Source: Protula sp. h YS-2021
Lineage: Eukaryota; Annelida; Polychaeta; Sabellida; Serpulidae
Direction of reading: 5' to 3'
Assembly: GCA_949752745.1 (NCBI GenBank)
Contig: OX457024.1
Location: 49,311,347-49,375,346 of the forward strand
Length of the DNA stretch: 64,000 bases
Positions 32,786 through 54,318 of this stretch are shown here, in pieces. The notes under the pieces were generated by a model, which saw nothing but the letters and a program-made list of their open reading frames with translations, did not search any database and was not told the origin of the DNA. The stretch's first letter is position 1; each line of letters begins with the position of its first letter. A program made the position numbers and the translations under genes.

Positions 32786-32927
32786 TTAGCCTTGCACATT
32801 GTTCGCACTCGCCCTGAAGGCTCGTGCTACCAGTGCTACAGGCTGCGGGAGTGTTCTGGTCAGCCCATCCTGTCGTTCATATGGTTTGCTCACTATCATC
32901 CGTTTCTTTTTTTCAGAATATTAGAGT

Positions 32928-40963
<8,036 letters not shown>

Positions 40964-42070
40964 TACCATGTGACTTTTAGCAATACAACGATTTTGATTC
41001 TGATTTTCTTGAAAAAACAAACTGGTATATAAGAGCTAGTTATACTTTAAACTGTTAGCCCATTTTATTAATTTGTACAGATTTATTTTCTGTTTTTTTT
41101 TTCTTTGACAAATTTTGTTGTTTTTAGAACTATCTTTCGATGCACGCTAGACAAGTATAATTGAAAAAGAATGGGATCATGGAGAATACTCTATTACATA
41201 CATGTTCTGTTTGAACAGTGGTGTTCTTTTTGGGACATATATCATAAATAGTAGTGGCGTAGCTAGTGAACCATGTTATATAGTGCTTTGTGCCTGTACA
41301 GACCGCTTACTCCTCGATCACAGAGCTGATATGTTTAGAATACTGAACGACACAATGTCAGTCAGATGTTTGGTGTCGTCAATCCATTCATTTTACCTAA
41401 GCATTACTTATTACATTAAACATTACAGTAGTTAATTGATTCAAACATTTCTTATTTGTTGAATTTGAGCAGCATTTCGAATAACTGTTATTGACTTCTC
41501 TACAATATGTCCTACACATAACTCACTTTATACTATCCTAGAATCATTGATATTTGAAGGTTAGTCGCGACATTTAGCTAATTGACATTAAGTGGATTTG
41601 TCAAATTTTTGTGATATCTTTCCGACAGAGAAGTCAAATAGAAGAAATAAATAATTATTAATAAGCATGGTGATTTTTATATGTATTGAAAGATTGCTGA
41701 ACAGTTAAGAGTCGATTATCGTTAAAGTGTAATTGCTTAATTTTGCACAACAAGTCACAGAAACAAAAAATCCAAGACCATCGGATAAACGGGCTCAGCT
41801 GTAACGGAGAACATATTCACTGTATACAAAATGGTCGTTTTTGGAAGCAACTATACTGCTTCGCAATTGAAATTTCAACAGCGAACCGATAAAATAAAAA
41901 ATGCTTTCTGATGGATTCGTATGTTAAAAAGGTTAGGAATGAAGGTAATTGATTACCTGGATATTTACAAATTAGCTTATTTTTTTTTTTTCTATTTGAC
42001 CAATCAATTGAAAAGATATCATCTCCGTTTCAACAAACCTCTATAAAATATCACCCAAAATTATAAAGTA
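40964..42070. other. 3' flank of gene 2
   Basis: 3' UTR of unknown length with a possible AATAAA at 41646; otherwise AT-rich and without recognised features. Confidence 0.5.
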
Positions 42071-42073
42071 TAT

Positions 42074-42134
42074 GTGAATTTTGGCTAAATATCACTGAGC
42101 TATGTCAATTTTGGCTAAATATCACTGAGCTAAA
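42074..42134. repeat. ~30-bp tandem duplication
   Basis: Two copies of attttggctaaatatcactg plus agcta. Confidence 0.9.
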
Positions 42135-42779
42135 TGTCTCTGGCTCGGGCGTAGTTGTCAAAATTGCCAACAAGACCAAAACACGGGCACGGATTATCGT
42201 GTGCAGTATGAAGCAAGTGTGAGCAGGTTGTGATACATGTTTTTCAAATGTAAAACTATTGATTTTGATCACTGCGTGATTTTGTGGTTTCCAACCTAAG
42301 TCCGTGGTTATTAGCCTAAGTCCGTGATCATGCAATATATTCATTCTAGAGCTGATTAATAAGTGCAGCATATGTTACAGCCTGAAGTGTTGTTAAATTT
42401 ACGTTGCGGATAAACAGTTAGCATTGGACAAATTACCCATTTCAACTGTAAAATAATCAGTTCATTATGTTCTTTTCAGTTTGTTATAAGCGTTTTATAA
42501 TAGTTCCACTGAGGCCTGTAACTGAGATGAGGTAGTAAGCATTCAATGAATTATGCAATTTGTTCAAGTATTATCTGTTTTTTTTTTTTTTGGAACTACC
42601 GGATGTACTGGGAACTTTATAAAAACTTAGCCTGGTCATTTACGTTCTGAAAAAAAATGCATCTATATGGCCCATGGGGTCAATTAATTCTACATTTGCA
42701 GATCTGACAATATGTTTTAACTGTAAAACGACATTATTTGAATAAAAGTTATGATTTTCATATTTGAAGTGGATTTTGA

Positions 42780-44480
42780 CTGTTACTTTAGTATGAGACT
42801 ATCGCATTTTATCAGATTCGCCAAAAATTGGTTAAATGCCAAAACTTTGAACTCGACCAAATGCCGGAATATTTTTGGAGCAGGTAAATGGGACTGAGAT
42901 TTGGACCTCGAGTTTGAACTCTTCAATATAAAACGTAAAATTCGAAGCTTTTTTGTTTTGGCATATTTGACCGATTTCGTCAAAATTTCATAAATTGACT
43001 GATCTCAAACGGTTAGATATACTGTGTTTTAGCCTATTTTCAAATTCCTCTGAAAAAGTGTTATTATAAGCATGACTTTTGACCCCAAGGGGCTAATCGC
43101 CAAAATTAGGAAAAAATGGTTTACTTTGATAACTATTAATCGGTTTTTCTACGGCAATTTGAACCTCATTTACGAAATCCTAACAGACCATCTCTTACAT
43201 AAAATATAAATTTTGATCTTTAATAATTGTGCCCAGATGGTTAATTTACCCAAATTTTGAAGAAAAACTTATTGATCCTTTGAATGTTTAAATGAAGTGC
43301 AACTGCAATTTAGACCTGGTCTTCCAACTTTAAATCTTGCAAACTGTAATGCAAAGCGTTAAATTTACAAGTTGTCCAGTTTCCAACAGTTGGCCAATTT
43401 GAAAATTTAGTTTAAACTGGCATCACAGAAACAGACCTTTGTCGCTTTGGACCTTGAGCTGTTTATATAGCTCATAAATTTTGATATTGACCAATTTCAT
43501 CAATTGGCCAATTTGACAGAATTGCAGAAATATTAGCATTGCACATATCGTATTATAATATGTAAAATGTGAATCTTATTTATTTGACATATATAACCGA
43601 ATTGGCGAAATTGATTTATCAGAGAAACAGAGTGCCGTTGCTTTGGATCTCATTTTCGAATGCTCCATAGTACAGCTGTTAACATAAACTGAAAATTTTG
43701 ATCATTACTATTATTTTTGCAATTTACGGAAAATTAAATTTCCACATAGTACAGCTGTATATAATGTAATTTTTATCTTTACAGTTATATGAAATTGTAT
43801 AATTTGGCAAATTATATAAATATCTTGGAAAATAAGAGAGGCCTTCATTTTCGAACTTTCCAATCTAGATATTCTGTCAGACTTTTGACCAATTTGGTCT
43901 CAGTGGTTTCTGTCAGAAATGGTTAGAACTGTGGCGTTTTGGGACTTCGTCATTTGGTACCTACTTGTGGCATTTTTAGTTTTTTTGGAGTCAATTGGTT
44001 CTTTTCTGGCACTTTTTATTGCTTTTGCATTTTCATGAATGTTCCATAAAAGTTTCATGCAGTTTTAACTTGATTGCTTTTGACCACTGCCAGAATGGCT
44101 TTCAGGTTATCTCTTTAAAATAAATCTGTCACGATCTGTCAGTAACTAGCTGACTTTTTGATATTTTAAGAGTCCACATTTTTAACGTTTGAAAAATTTT
44201 AAGCAATCTGTTTTCATTTGCTTCTCTATGCTTTGAAGGATTTCTTTTCGGATTGCACATAAATCATCATCACTTGGTCCTGTCTTGAACAGATTGCTTA
44301 TCATAAAGGTCAATTTTTACATCAAAATCTAGATTTTAGTTGACCTTGACAATTTCATTTTTTGAAAGACGCGTTTTTAGGAAATCAGTTTATTTGGAAA
44401 ACTGTAAGCGATAATCCAAATCTGAGATCTATCTGTATTTGATCTCATTCTATCTGTATTATATGTAAAACATGAAAATA
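42780..44480. repeat. very diverged tandem-like AT-rich region
   Basis: Related lines (tttgga(c/t)ct..atttcgaa.tctcc, then aaaattttgatc, then gaccaattt..tcaaa) recur at intervals of about 140-260 bp. No gene is visible. An old satellite or decayed element is likely. Confidence 0.42.
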
Positions 44481-46446
44481 AAATTTTGACTTTAGAGTGA
44501 CAGGATAAAACGACAAAAATAGATAATGTTAGATACCGAGTCAGTATGGCCGCAGCTTAGTCTTCAGTTCCTCATACAGAGTTGCCTAAGTAGAAATTTC
44601 TTGATCTGAACTTTGACCTTTATTACTAAAGTGTTTTCTCGAAGTCCATTAGCTATTTTTGACCTCCTTTCACTTTACATGTTGTACGTATTTTACATGT
44701 AGAACTTTGTAATTGAAATTTACTTGATATTTGAAGTCACGTAGCCTCTATTATATAAAATCGTTAGAGATATTAGGCCTACATGTAGTAACAAAACAGG
44801 TAACTTGGAGATCTGCACGTTGCCAAGACACGTGACTTGTTACTGTGGAAGGTGTTAGAGATAAAATATAAACAATGCAGGCGAGATCGCATTCAAAGCG
44901 TTTTCTGCATAAATGACTGGGTGGGGGGGCGGTATTGTAGTACTGACAACTCTAAACAACAATTTGAAAAAGGGTAAGGTTGGATTCAGAGCTGTCTGCA
45001 AATTATTGGGTACGGTTGAGGGTAAAGCGAATGCCATGCCATGCCCAAGTTGGAGCATTGAGGTCAGGGTGATGCGCCATTAGAAGAGTTGCACAAAAAG
45101 GATGCACAGTCATATTGTAGCTGTTAAATTTGAAGAGTTATATTTTTGTTAAGTTCCAGTGCACTATTCACTTGAGTATTAAAGAGAAACCCAAAAACGT
45201 TTCTAGAGCTGACTTTCAAGACATAACGTTCAGTTAGTAATTGGCAACGGTCAACTTAACATTAAACTTAAATGGAGCTTATAAGACCACTGCGATCCCG
45301 TATTATACCAGAACCTCGTATTAAACGCATTAATACATCATCTAGATAAAGGTGCTGATTACTCTTTTTAACATCATAACCAGCTCAATGTCATACCAAA
45401 TGACCCATGTTTAATGTAATAAAATTGTTGCCATACGGTGATTAATGAAAGAAACAATGCCATTTTAACTTTACAGACCAAAAGCAAGTTATTCAACGTT
45501 TCAAGTAAAGAATCATTTGCTCCAACGTGTAAACCCTACTCAGAATCAGAGGGATAGTCTCGGACACAAGTGACTGTTGTATTTGTATGCAAAATCGGAT
45601 TTTAACAAAATATCATGAATAGCGCTGTCGAGCTATATACTACAGATTGAGCAGTTCATGAATAAGTACATAGATCGCTTGAGGCAATTGTCAGTGGTAT
45701 AATTAAAATCTGTGTAATTATAACCTAACCTAGGTTAATATATTGCGATTCACTTATATAAAGATTAAAATCAACTTTGTTGTAACAAGGCATATATTAA
45801 CAGCAATGTACATGGCTATATTGCTGTGGCTTAACAAAGTTCCATAAATGTCGTTTTTATGAGTTTATTACATGTGATAAGCAAATAATAACACTTTATT
45901 CTGTGGTTTTGCTGTATTTAAGCGTAGTTTTTAATTATATCACTCTGGCAGTTGCTTTAAGTGGCCTATGTTCTATTTCATGAAATTACTGTACATTCTG
46001 CAGTACACATCTCGGCAGCGATATTTATTTTAGCATAAGAATACCTATAGTGTAATAATTTACCATAGTCACCATGTGTTTCAGCGTAATACATCGAATT
46101 GGATAAATAGAGATGAAAACCATTTACACTGATTAATTTTTTGTGCCGAGAAAGGGAGGAAGGGTGGTGGAGTTTTACTTAAAAGTCCAAATCATTTGAT
46201 ATTAATCGTAATGCAGCAGAGAGATAGTCTACGTAATGTAGTGTTTCGATAAGATAATTAGTAATATTCTCTTATTAAAAAAAATATATCGTTTAGATAT
46301 ATCTGTAACTGTGAATTATTATTAAATATAGAAAGAAATTAATTATATAGATATCATTAAATGTGTGTTCCTTATTAGATGTATCGCAAAATAAATTAAA
46401 TAGATACCCGTAAATATCTATTCTTTCTGAGACAACTGTCGAACTA
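44481..46446. other. nothing recognised
   Basis: AT-rich, without a repeat or coding signal I can support. Confidence 0.5.
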
Positions 46447-46880
46447 CAGCGGAACCTCGACATCGGACCACCTCCCTATTGGGACCACCTCTGAAATGGG
46501 GCACATTTTATTCAATCCCGAATGCGCTCCATAGACTTCACTGGTTAAGGAAACAACCCAATTGGGACCATCTCGGAATGGACCACTTCGGGCCACTTTT
46601 TTCGGTCCCGAGCACTCAAAATGCCTGAGCTCGGTTCACTGAGGGACAGAGGGAAAATCACTTTATCTGTACGGCACATTATTCACAACACTTAGGATGT
46701 TGCCGTCTTGGATATTATTGCTGGGAATTATAAGGGGCTTTATTTTGTTATCTATCGTCTAAACAATAGCACCTGACAATATACAAACCCATTGCCTTCC
46801 GTCTGAGTACTTCTTGCGCGTTATACTCCTTAAGCCACTGTTACCGCCCCAGCTAATTCTTTGAAACATTGTGTTTAGAA
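46447..46880. mobile_element. pogo/Tigger-like element, copy 2 (left part)
   Basis: Begins cagcggaacctcgacatcgg after TA and follows copy 1 (17793 onward) for about 430 bp. Further matching sequence (gcaaaagt.tgcaaaa to catacagattg) reappears at 48137-48185, so about 1.2 kb is inserted between. The right terminal repeat was not found before the PolB remnant. Confidence 0.72.
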
Positions 46881-47529
46881 CTTTCCAGGAGTTCAAACAC
46901 GTTGAAAATGTACAATGAATTTCTAATTAAACACTTTGGACTTGTCCCATGTATTTGGCGGAATTACTACGAATTATGGAAGTTTCTCTTTTTTCTCACT
47001 TCTTTTCTTTTTGCTTTTTTTGTAACCGTGTCAGCGCATCTCCTCTGAGACGGCGAACGCTAGGAAAATGAAACTTGGCACATGCATAACATATGTGGCA
47101 AACTTGATCCAGATTTGTAGCGCAGATATTTGTAAAAAAAAAAAGTTTCATAGAAATACAGCATTTGCTGTCCGTGATCAACTTTTCACTCATTGCAGCA
47201 TTGAAAGAAGCCCAGTTCAGCACAGCCATTTACTTACAAAACATCAGTACTGCATGGTCACGTGGCCACAGAGTACCTTTTCATTACGAGAGAGGTCGCA
47301 AGTCACATACAGCAGCATTGATCTGCATTATACATAATCGCGTGTGCACAATAGGCACTTTGTGCTGTAAGATGTGCGTGTTTTAACACTTGTATGCATT
47401 TGTATGCACTTTTATCATCAATTGGTATTCAATTAAGTGTTCTGTATACTGTGTGCAAATATTCTGCTTTAAAACCGACCAGGAACAAAAAACGAAAAAA
47501 TTACTCATTATACGTTAAAATTAAGGTTC

Positions 47530-47810
47530 ACCTCAGCAATGTGATCTTGAGCATTAAAATGTTGCCCGGGTCACTCATCAGTAACTATTAATGGTAGCAG
47601 CACCAAATTTAGCACATTAACTCACTATGACCCAAGCGTGTGCATTGTCAAGGTATTTTGGAGGATTTGATCTATCACCTCAGCAGTGTGACCTTGAGAT
47701 TTGAAATTTTGTCCAGGGCACTACTCTGTAGCTATTAATGGTAGCATCACAAAATTTCGAACAGTTACTCACCATGACCCAAGCATGTGCAGTGACAAGG
47801 TTTTGGGTTG
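47530..47810. repeat. ~158-bp tandem duplication
   Basis: Two diverged copies containing cctcagca(a/g)tgtgaccttgag, agctattaatggtagca and catgacccaagc.tgtgca. Confidence 0.82.
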
Positions 47811-48136
47811 AAAAGTTTTACTACGTTCTTTAATGATTTGCAAATGGCTAGGCTTATTTAATATCTAATTTTAGTATCTAATTTTAAATCATAAAAGGAA
47901 TGTTAATGTTTACTCTCCAAACCTAATCCGGAACAGAATCAAGAATCAAGAATCAAAATGCGAATTTAAAAACTGAAATAAGATAAGAAATTTTTAGCCC
48001 AGTCAATAAGTATTTTTTATTATCGCAAGTGATTGTTTCCCAACTCGGTTGCGAAATCGGTCTAGTTGCATAGTCCATTACTGTCGCTTAGTGCTTAATC
48101 TGTCACTGCATTGGCTACCCTCTGAGTAACTCTTGT

Positions 48137-48185
48137 GCAAAAGTATGCAAAACTGTGTATTGCTATAACATACAGATTGTGAATA
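48137..48185. mobile_element. internal piece of pogo-like copy 2, empty site for another element
   Basis: Matches the two sides of the insertion at 18437/20816 in copy 1 without the 2.36-kb insert, so it shows the pre-insertion state. Confidence 0.62.
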
Positions 48186-48239
48186 ATGTATCCTGTAGCT
48201 ATCGTTTGAGTTTGGTTGAGCAAATTGTCTCTATAATGT

Positions 48240-50710
48240 ACATGTTTAATGCGCCTTTGATAAGCTTGAGTGATGCCTTTGGCCGTATGTTTTCTTTCCC
48301 ACCAGACATTAAACTATACATTTTCCAACAAATTCTTTTATGGGGATGCCTGTCGTCTCATCCTTCATTTTCTCAAGCACTTTTTTGTTTGCATTGGAAT
48401 GTAGGAAATTATCTCTCGGATAGTCACTTGTGTCGAACAAGTCAGATCTTGCTGCATATCCTTGTAGATATCTTCCGTTTCTATGTCATAACATGGACTG
48501 TCGGTGTCGCTAAACAACAACTTGGCATTGGGATACTTGGCCATGATGTAATTGCAATGAAAGTCAAACATAAGGACTTTGCTGAGGTCGAGAATGGTGC
48601 AGCCGATTTGAATGGGCTTATCCAAAAGCAAATCCACTTTGCGTAAATGTACGGCGGCCAAATCTTCGTTAAAAATTCTGAATTTGTAGAAAGAAGGTTT
48701 GGCCACGAGTTTCCCTTTAACCACTTTTCTTTGTGGACAAGTTCAACATTTTCCATGGTTTTGCCAAAGACAGATTTGTTCATTAGTTTGAAGAAGTCTT
48801 TCTCAAACGGGTTCTTGGACAATTTTCTTTTTTCCGTGTTCAAGGTAATGTATTTCTCGAACCATTTCCTGCTCAAACATGATGGCACGGTGCACTTTGG
48901 TGACTTTCAACCCTAGTGAGGCGTACTGCTACAAATTTCTATAATGGAGCACATATTTCTTCTTGTTGCACAGGTTGGGAATGCGCTTTTCAGTAGGTTT
49001 GTCTTTCATGTTCAGATCTTTCCGTAGCTTCTAACTGTACTCTGATAATTCTTCTGCTTTGACGCATTTCCTTTCTAAAGCCACTGGGTAGTGATTATGA
49101 CGATCATGGATTGAATATGAGTATTCTAAATCCACTTCTAAAATGTATCCAATGTCGTCATCTTCAGTCACATCCATGAAGGCGAGGGATTCTGGCTCGC
49201 TCACCCACATAAATCCTCTTCGTGGCATGCTTTGCGACATGGCCTAGCCACACAGGTTGCTTGCGTCCAGGTTCATCAAGTAATTGTTTGGTTTCCTAGG
49301 ATTGTAGCCTGTCATATAGGGGTTATTTGCTTTCGCGTGCTTGTTCGTGATCACAGATATTCCTCCACGTTCAACCATTTGGTACATGTCAATGTCAGTG
49401 ATTAATTCCAACCTCACCTTCGTCGCTCTTAACATAGCATCCCATGACAGTCCTGGCGCTAGAAATGAGCAGGATCCAATTCATACATGTTGAGGCATAC
49501 TTAACGAAAATTTTCAAACACGTCAGCTAACAGTAACACATCCGATTTCAGGTATAGGTCGTGGTATTCACCGAATGTGGTACAGTTGAATGTATCCCAC
49601 ACCTTCTGCGCGTGAGCATAATCCTCTTCACTAATGCCCTCTCCGCTGAGCTGACTGTAAAAGCTGTACTTTGACGGGAGGTTTTGTTTCAGCAAACTTG
49701 GATAATTCGTCCACATAGTCATAGGGGTATACTCCCTTTCTCAGAAGTAAATCTTGTTGATGTGACTAGTCACGTTGGAGAATTTCTCTTTCCCTTCTGC
49801 TGCAAGATTGGATACCAACTTCTGTAGAGAGGTCCTCATAAACTATCCGCAATATATTTCTCAATGGTGTTGGAAATGACTGTAAGTGTTTCATATTTGA
49901 ACTTTCCAATTTCCTCCATGATCAGATGACTGTCATAATCTCGAAAATTGTGGAAAAACACAGGAATGAATCTTTATTCCCCAGCTGATCCTTTCTAAGT
50001 CGAAACTGGAAGTTGCATTAATTATACGCTGCTCCGCGGCATTTGCCATTGATGTGGTCATGATCTCTCACAGGATCCGCTCCTAGAGGCTCGTGGCAAA
50101 TGTAGCAATCGATGGCGTTCTTGAATATCTCTCGGTCCTCTTGTTGCTCATGTTCGTCGAACTTGGTAAACAATTCTTTAAAGGCTGTCGGCAAGTCCTG
50201 TTCAATGTCCGCTGCATGCGTTGGACTACTGATATAGGCATTATCCACTTGTTCTGTAAGATCTCCTTGTTGATTCACTACCATTTTCTTAAAGCGGGCA
50301 TGCACTACAATGCACCATTTCATTCCATGATCTAAGGTCTCCAGCAAATGTGTCTTGATGCGATTCTCTTGCTTTCGCATTTCAAGCAGCAAATCCGTTC
50401 CATTGTCAGGCGGTTTTTCCTGCGCATTTTCACCAAGACTAACCCATCTCCCTCTCCCCACTTGTCCCGTCTTTTGTCTCTTTGCAGCTTTCTCATCAGC
50501 AAGCTCTTTATGAGACCGTTTCACGATAAGTATCGCTCCCGTACGTGCATCAGCAAACTTGTCACGAGCATGTTTCACTGCAGTATTCATCCCAGCTCCT
50601 GCACATATATGTGCTTCAAACAATTCCATAGATGGAAATTCCACATTGCATTCCATGAAGAGGGCTGGTGTATCCCACACTGAACTAGCTGACATTGTTG
50701 TCGCATCCAT
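48240..50710 (-). pseudogene. decayed PolB plus endonuclease-VII protein of a Polinton/Maverick-like element
   Basis: Read on the minus strand: an intact 230-aa start (50710-50018) ending in a zinc/HNH motif, C-Y-I-C then V-R-D-H-D-H and K-C-R-G-A, as in recombination endonuclease VII; a 3'-5' exonuclease-like part near 49722-49501 (Y-H-D-L-Y-L-K-S-D-V-L-L-L-A-D); a motif A region near 49250 (L-D-A-S-N-L-C-G); motif B near 48790 (M-N-K-S-V-F-G-K-T); and motif C near 48500 (S-D-T-D-S). This order is that of protein-primed family B polymerases of Polinton-like elements. It is broken by a stop straight after the endonuclease motif, a TAG where Trp is expected after motif A, several frameshifts, and a stop after E-F-V-G-K. 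No integrase, capsid or terminal repeats were found nearby, so it is a dead fragment. Confidence 0.8.
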
Positions 50711-50861
50711 TATTTCAACTGAAATGCTGAAATGTGTTCTCAGACGTCCCTTTTATACACCCTAATTTCCTGCCAATGTGATTTGGCGCCAAGTTGGTAA
50801 TGGGGTGTTAAACTCAGTTCTAATATGTCAGTAATATGTAAGTAAATTTGTAAAATTTGGT

Positions 50862-51150
50862 GGGAGGTAAAAAAACTAAAGATGTTCAGAATGGTCTGAA
50901 ATCGATAACTATGCAAAAATCACACACACTAAATTTTCCCATGGGGGAGGATAAAAACAAAGTTTTTCAGAATGGTCTGAAATAGATAAATATGCAAAAT
51001 TCACAAAATTTTTCCATGGGGGAGGTAAAAAACAAAAATGTTCAGAATTGCCTGAAATGTTTAAATATGCAAAAATCACAAATTGGGGGTCCAAAAGGCA
51101 AAAATATTCAGAATCGTCTGAAATGGATAAATATGCAAAAATCACAAAAC
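50862..51150. repeat. ~66-bp tandem repeat upstream of the PolB remnant
   Basis: Units contain gggaggtaaaaaacaaa, ttcagaatggtctgaaat, and atatgcaaaaatcacaaa, about four copies with decay. Confidence 0.83.
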
Positions 51151-51154
51151 TTCC

Positions 51155-51275
51155 TCACGGGGGGGGGGGGGGGGTCTGACATAGCATGTTCTGGGGGGGG
51201 GGGGTCTGACGACTATGTATTGGAGGGTCTGACAATTATGTCTGTGGGGTCTGACCACTATGCCCTGGGGGTGTC
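51155..51275. repeat. G-run array of ggggtctgac phrases
   Basis: ggggtctgac followed by a short variable stretch occurs about five times with long G runs; it looks like one arm of a foldback element or a G-quadruplex-forming tract. Confidence 0.72.
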
Positions 51276-52017
51276 GTAGAACACCTATTTCTCAACTACC
51301 CATATGCGTGTGTTCTTCAAAGCTACTAAATGTGGTCCTATATGGGCTCATCAATTGGTATAAGCTTCCTCGGTTCTTTTAACAGGGCCTGGTTTATTAA
51401 AATGCTATTATGACTTTCTCTTTAAATCGTTTTACTTTAGTTTCGCTTTTCTGTTATTGATCATGTCCTCTCCTTCAAAGATGCGCCACTTCTAACATAT
51501 ACTCCAGTCATACACCCACCCTTTGACGCTGAGCATGTAATAGTTTTAGGAATAGTAGTTTTTATAGAAAACACGCCATTACTTTTTCCACATGGCGTGG
51601 GTAACTCTCAATTCTGAACATAAAATTAACGCATGAACAATAGAATAAAACCCTGGTGTAGGACATACCACTATTGCGCATACACTTGAATTGCTCGCTA
51701 TTATGGCGAACATTCTTTCACTATTACACTAAAATTGAGCTCACTGAAAGGGACACCTCATCTGAGTCGTATATTTTGTGCAATTACATCACAGTGGGCA
51801 CATCATAGTGTGTATTAAAACAAAGTCCTAAATGTTAAATGGTCTTTTAAATAACACAATATTTTATGCCCGTAGTACATAATGCCATTTAAGAAATTTA
51901 TGAAATAAGCAGATGTATGTATGAAAAATTATTTTCAAGCATGGCATACTTTAGAATTTTTTTCCAAAAGTTGAAACAGCAGACACTGACAATTGCCAGA
52001 CTGTAGTTTGTTTGAAT
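51276..52017. other. nothing recognised
   Basis: Unique-looking sequence between the G-run array and the foldback element at 52018. Confidence 0.45.
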
Positions 52018-52577
52018 ATATAGGTGCGTTTACGTGGAGCTTAACTAGAACCAGAACCGACGACATGCGCAGTGGCAGTTCTGGTTCTAGTTATGCCCTC
52101 CAGATAAATGGCGATTCTGAATCTAGTTATGTTTACAAATTTTAAGTGCAAATCAATTGTAAACAAAGATGAACACACAAATATCATTTAAAATACGTAA
52201 ACAATTACTAATATTGAGTTGAAAACACTTTGATATAAAGTATTTCACTCGTTAATTTGTATATATCTTTGAAGACTTTGATGCTTCTGCTAAATATAAA
52301 ACCACATTCTTCAGGAGTTTCCTATCTTTTTGTTCAATTTATCATATTTTACAATAAAAATTATCATATATTACCACTTTTTATGAGAAAGTTACTGACT
52401 TCAAATTTTAAAATATTGTTTATAGTCTATTCAAAAAGGTCAAGGGCGTACCCGAAGTGTGGCTCGGGAACGATTTTCTACACGAGAACCGGTTACAGTT
52501 GGCCAGATAAACGGCAGTTCTAGACCCAGTTATGCGGTTCTGGAACCAGTTATTGCCCACGTAAACGCACGGTATAT
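52018..52577. mobile_element. foldback element with gtgcgtttacgtgg termini
   Basis: About 560 bp. The left end ggtgcgtttacgtgg and right end cacgtaaacgcac are inverted; the arms iterate ctagttatg, gttctag and agataaa.ggc phrases. The interior is AT-rich with no gene. The TSD is unclear because both flanks are TA-rich. Confidence 0.75.
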
Positions 52578-53749
52578 ATCTTTTGAATTTTAGGATCAAT
52601 AAATGATTAAAAAAGGTCGATATAGAGACTTATAAATGTGTAAGTGTAAAAATTAAGATACATCTTAAACATCAAATGGTCAAACTCAAGCTTACAGTAA
52701 AAACGTAATCCTCTTTAATTACTTAGACAAACTCTGATGCAATAGATTTTAATGGTTCAACTTATGTATTTAAAAATAGTACCCAAGTGAAAAGTAATAT
52801 TAAAAGTGCACTTGAACTAATTAATTGTTTCAAAAATCTAAAGACGATACTGCCTACAAGTATGTTTTACTTAACTGGAAATTTAACAAAACACTAATAA
52901 TTTTTAATAGTCTTTAATTAGTAAAAATGCATTTATTGTTATTGTATGTCAGTTACTTAGTTTTAGATAACCACATACTGTTTTGAAGAAAATTTTATTT
53001 TAAAAAAGCATTTATTGTGTGAATACATGTTTTTACAACCAATAACAACAATAAATCTGTTTTCCAGATTTTTAGACCTAGTACAACAATAAAATGTATT
53101 CCAATATTTTGCATTAGAATTATAACAGGTTGAAAAACGCATTCATAACTTTACACTCACATATTTACAGATAAATTTCCCTTTTCCCTTTTTTTAAGTT
53201 TATAGGAGAAACATACGGTTCTGAACTGAATTATTTCAATGATTCAGATAAAATTTTAAAAAATTACGTGTCAACTTTAATCGTAATGCATTAATAATTT
53301 ATAACGTGCTATTCTATACTTTTACTAGTATGGTTTTATGTTTTAGTGTTATCTACTATATTTTACTACCTTTAATACATTTAAAATAAATATGTAGCAT
53401 AATTATTATCTAAAACAAATATGAATCAAATTTCCTGAATCGTATGAATAAAAACATTACGAGCATGTTTTTTGAAAAGACTATTAAATATGAATTTGCG
53501 TTTTGTTTTCCGTGCAAATTAGCTATACTACTGCTTCGACAAGTCTGGAATTTTAGTCGGGTTATCGCTATCAGCTTAAACTACCGGAGTACTTTCATAT
53601 ATATACCATTAGTTTCTGATGTAGTCAATGAGTTCACAGTTTAGCTTTTCATAATTTCCCAATTTCAATATAAACTATTCTAACCCTGAATGAGGCGGCT
53701 TGCTATCATATGTGTTACTATGTGTGTCCAGAAAAAAACCGAGAAAATG
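52578..53749. other. nothing recognised
   Basis: Strongly AT-rich, with only short frames and no splice-supported coding. Confidence 0.45.
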
Positions 53750-53940
53750 AGGTCAGCACCAATTTCGTTGAAAGGGGTAATTTTCATTCAGTACTCCGCG
53801 TTATGTACAAAAGAAGGCTCTGTCAGAATTTTGTTCCGCGTTTGGTTAAAAAGGGATATTATGCTTAGCTCAGTACTTCGCGCTTAAGGATCATTTTAAA
53901 ATGTCAACCATGCTACCGGTTGGTACATGAGTGGACCCCT
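53750..53940 (+). repeat. dispersed repeat with cactccgcgtt, copy 2
   Basis: See the copy at 24450-24690; similarity runs for about 190 bp with indels. Neither ends nor internal promoter boxes could be defined. Confidence 0.7.
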
Positions 53941-54318
53941 GGGATCCAAGTAGAATAGATGCCGTTATTATAATAAAACTGAAGCAAATTTAGAATAACG
54001 TTTCCCTTTAACATTAAATTATGCCTCGATGTGAAGCTATTGCAGAGTAACTTTTTAGTCTGAAAGTGTTCGACTTTTAGTTATACATAATGTTCTTGAT
54101 TGAATAGGCCGATATCTGTTGTGTACCCCAAAAGCAGATTTCTGGGTGCAGTTTAGGACGCACAGAAGTCAAATCTTCAAGAAATTAGATGTTTTTTTTT
54201 GTTTTTGGATATAGAACCTCTGTCTAAATCAACTAAATGACTTCTTTTACATTCTATTTTTTGTGTGTAAATAAATAATGCAAAACGATAACTTTACCCG
54301 TTTTCTTACCACATTGGT

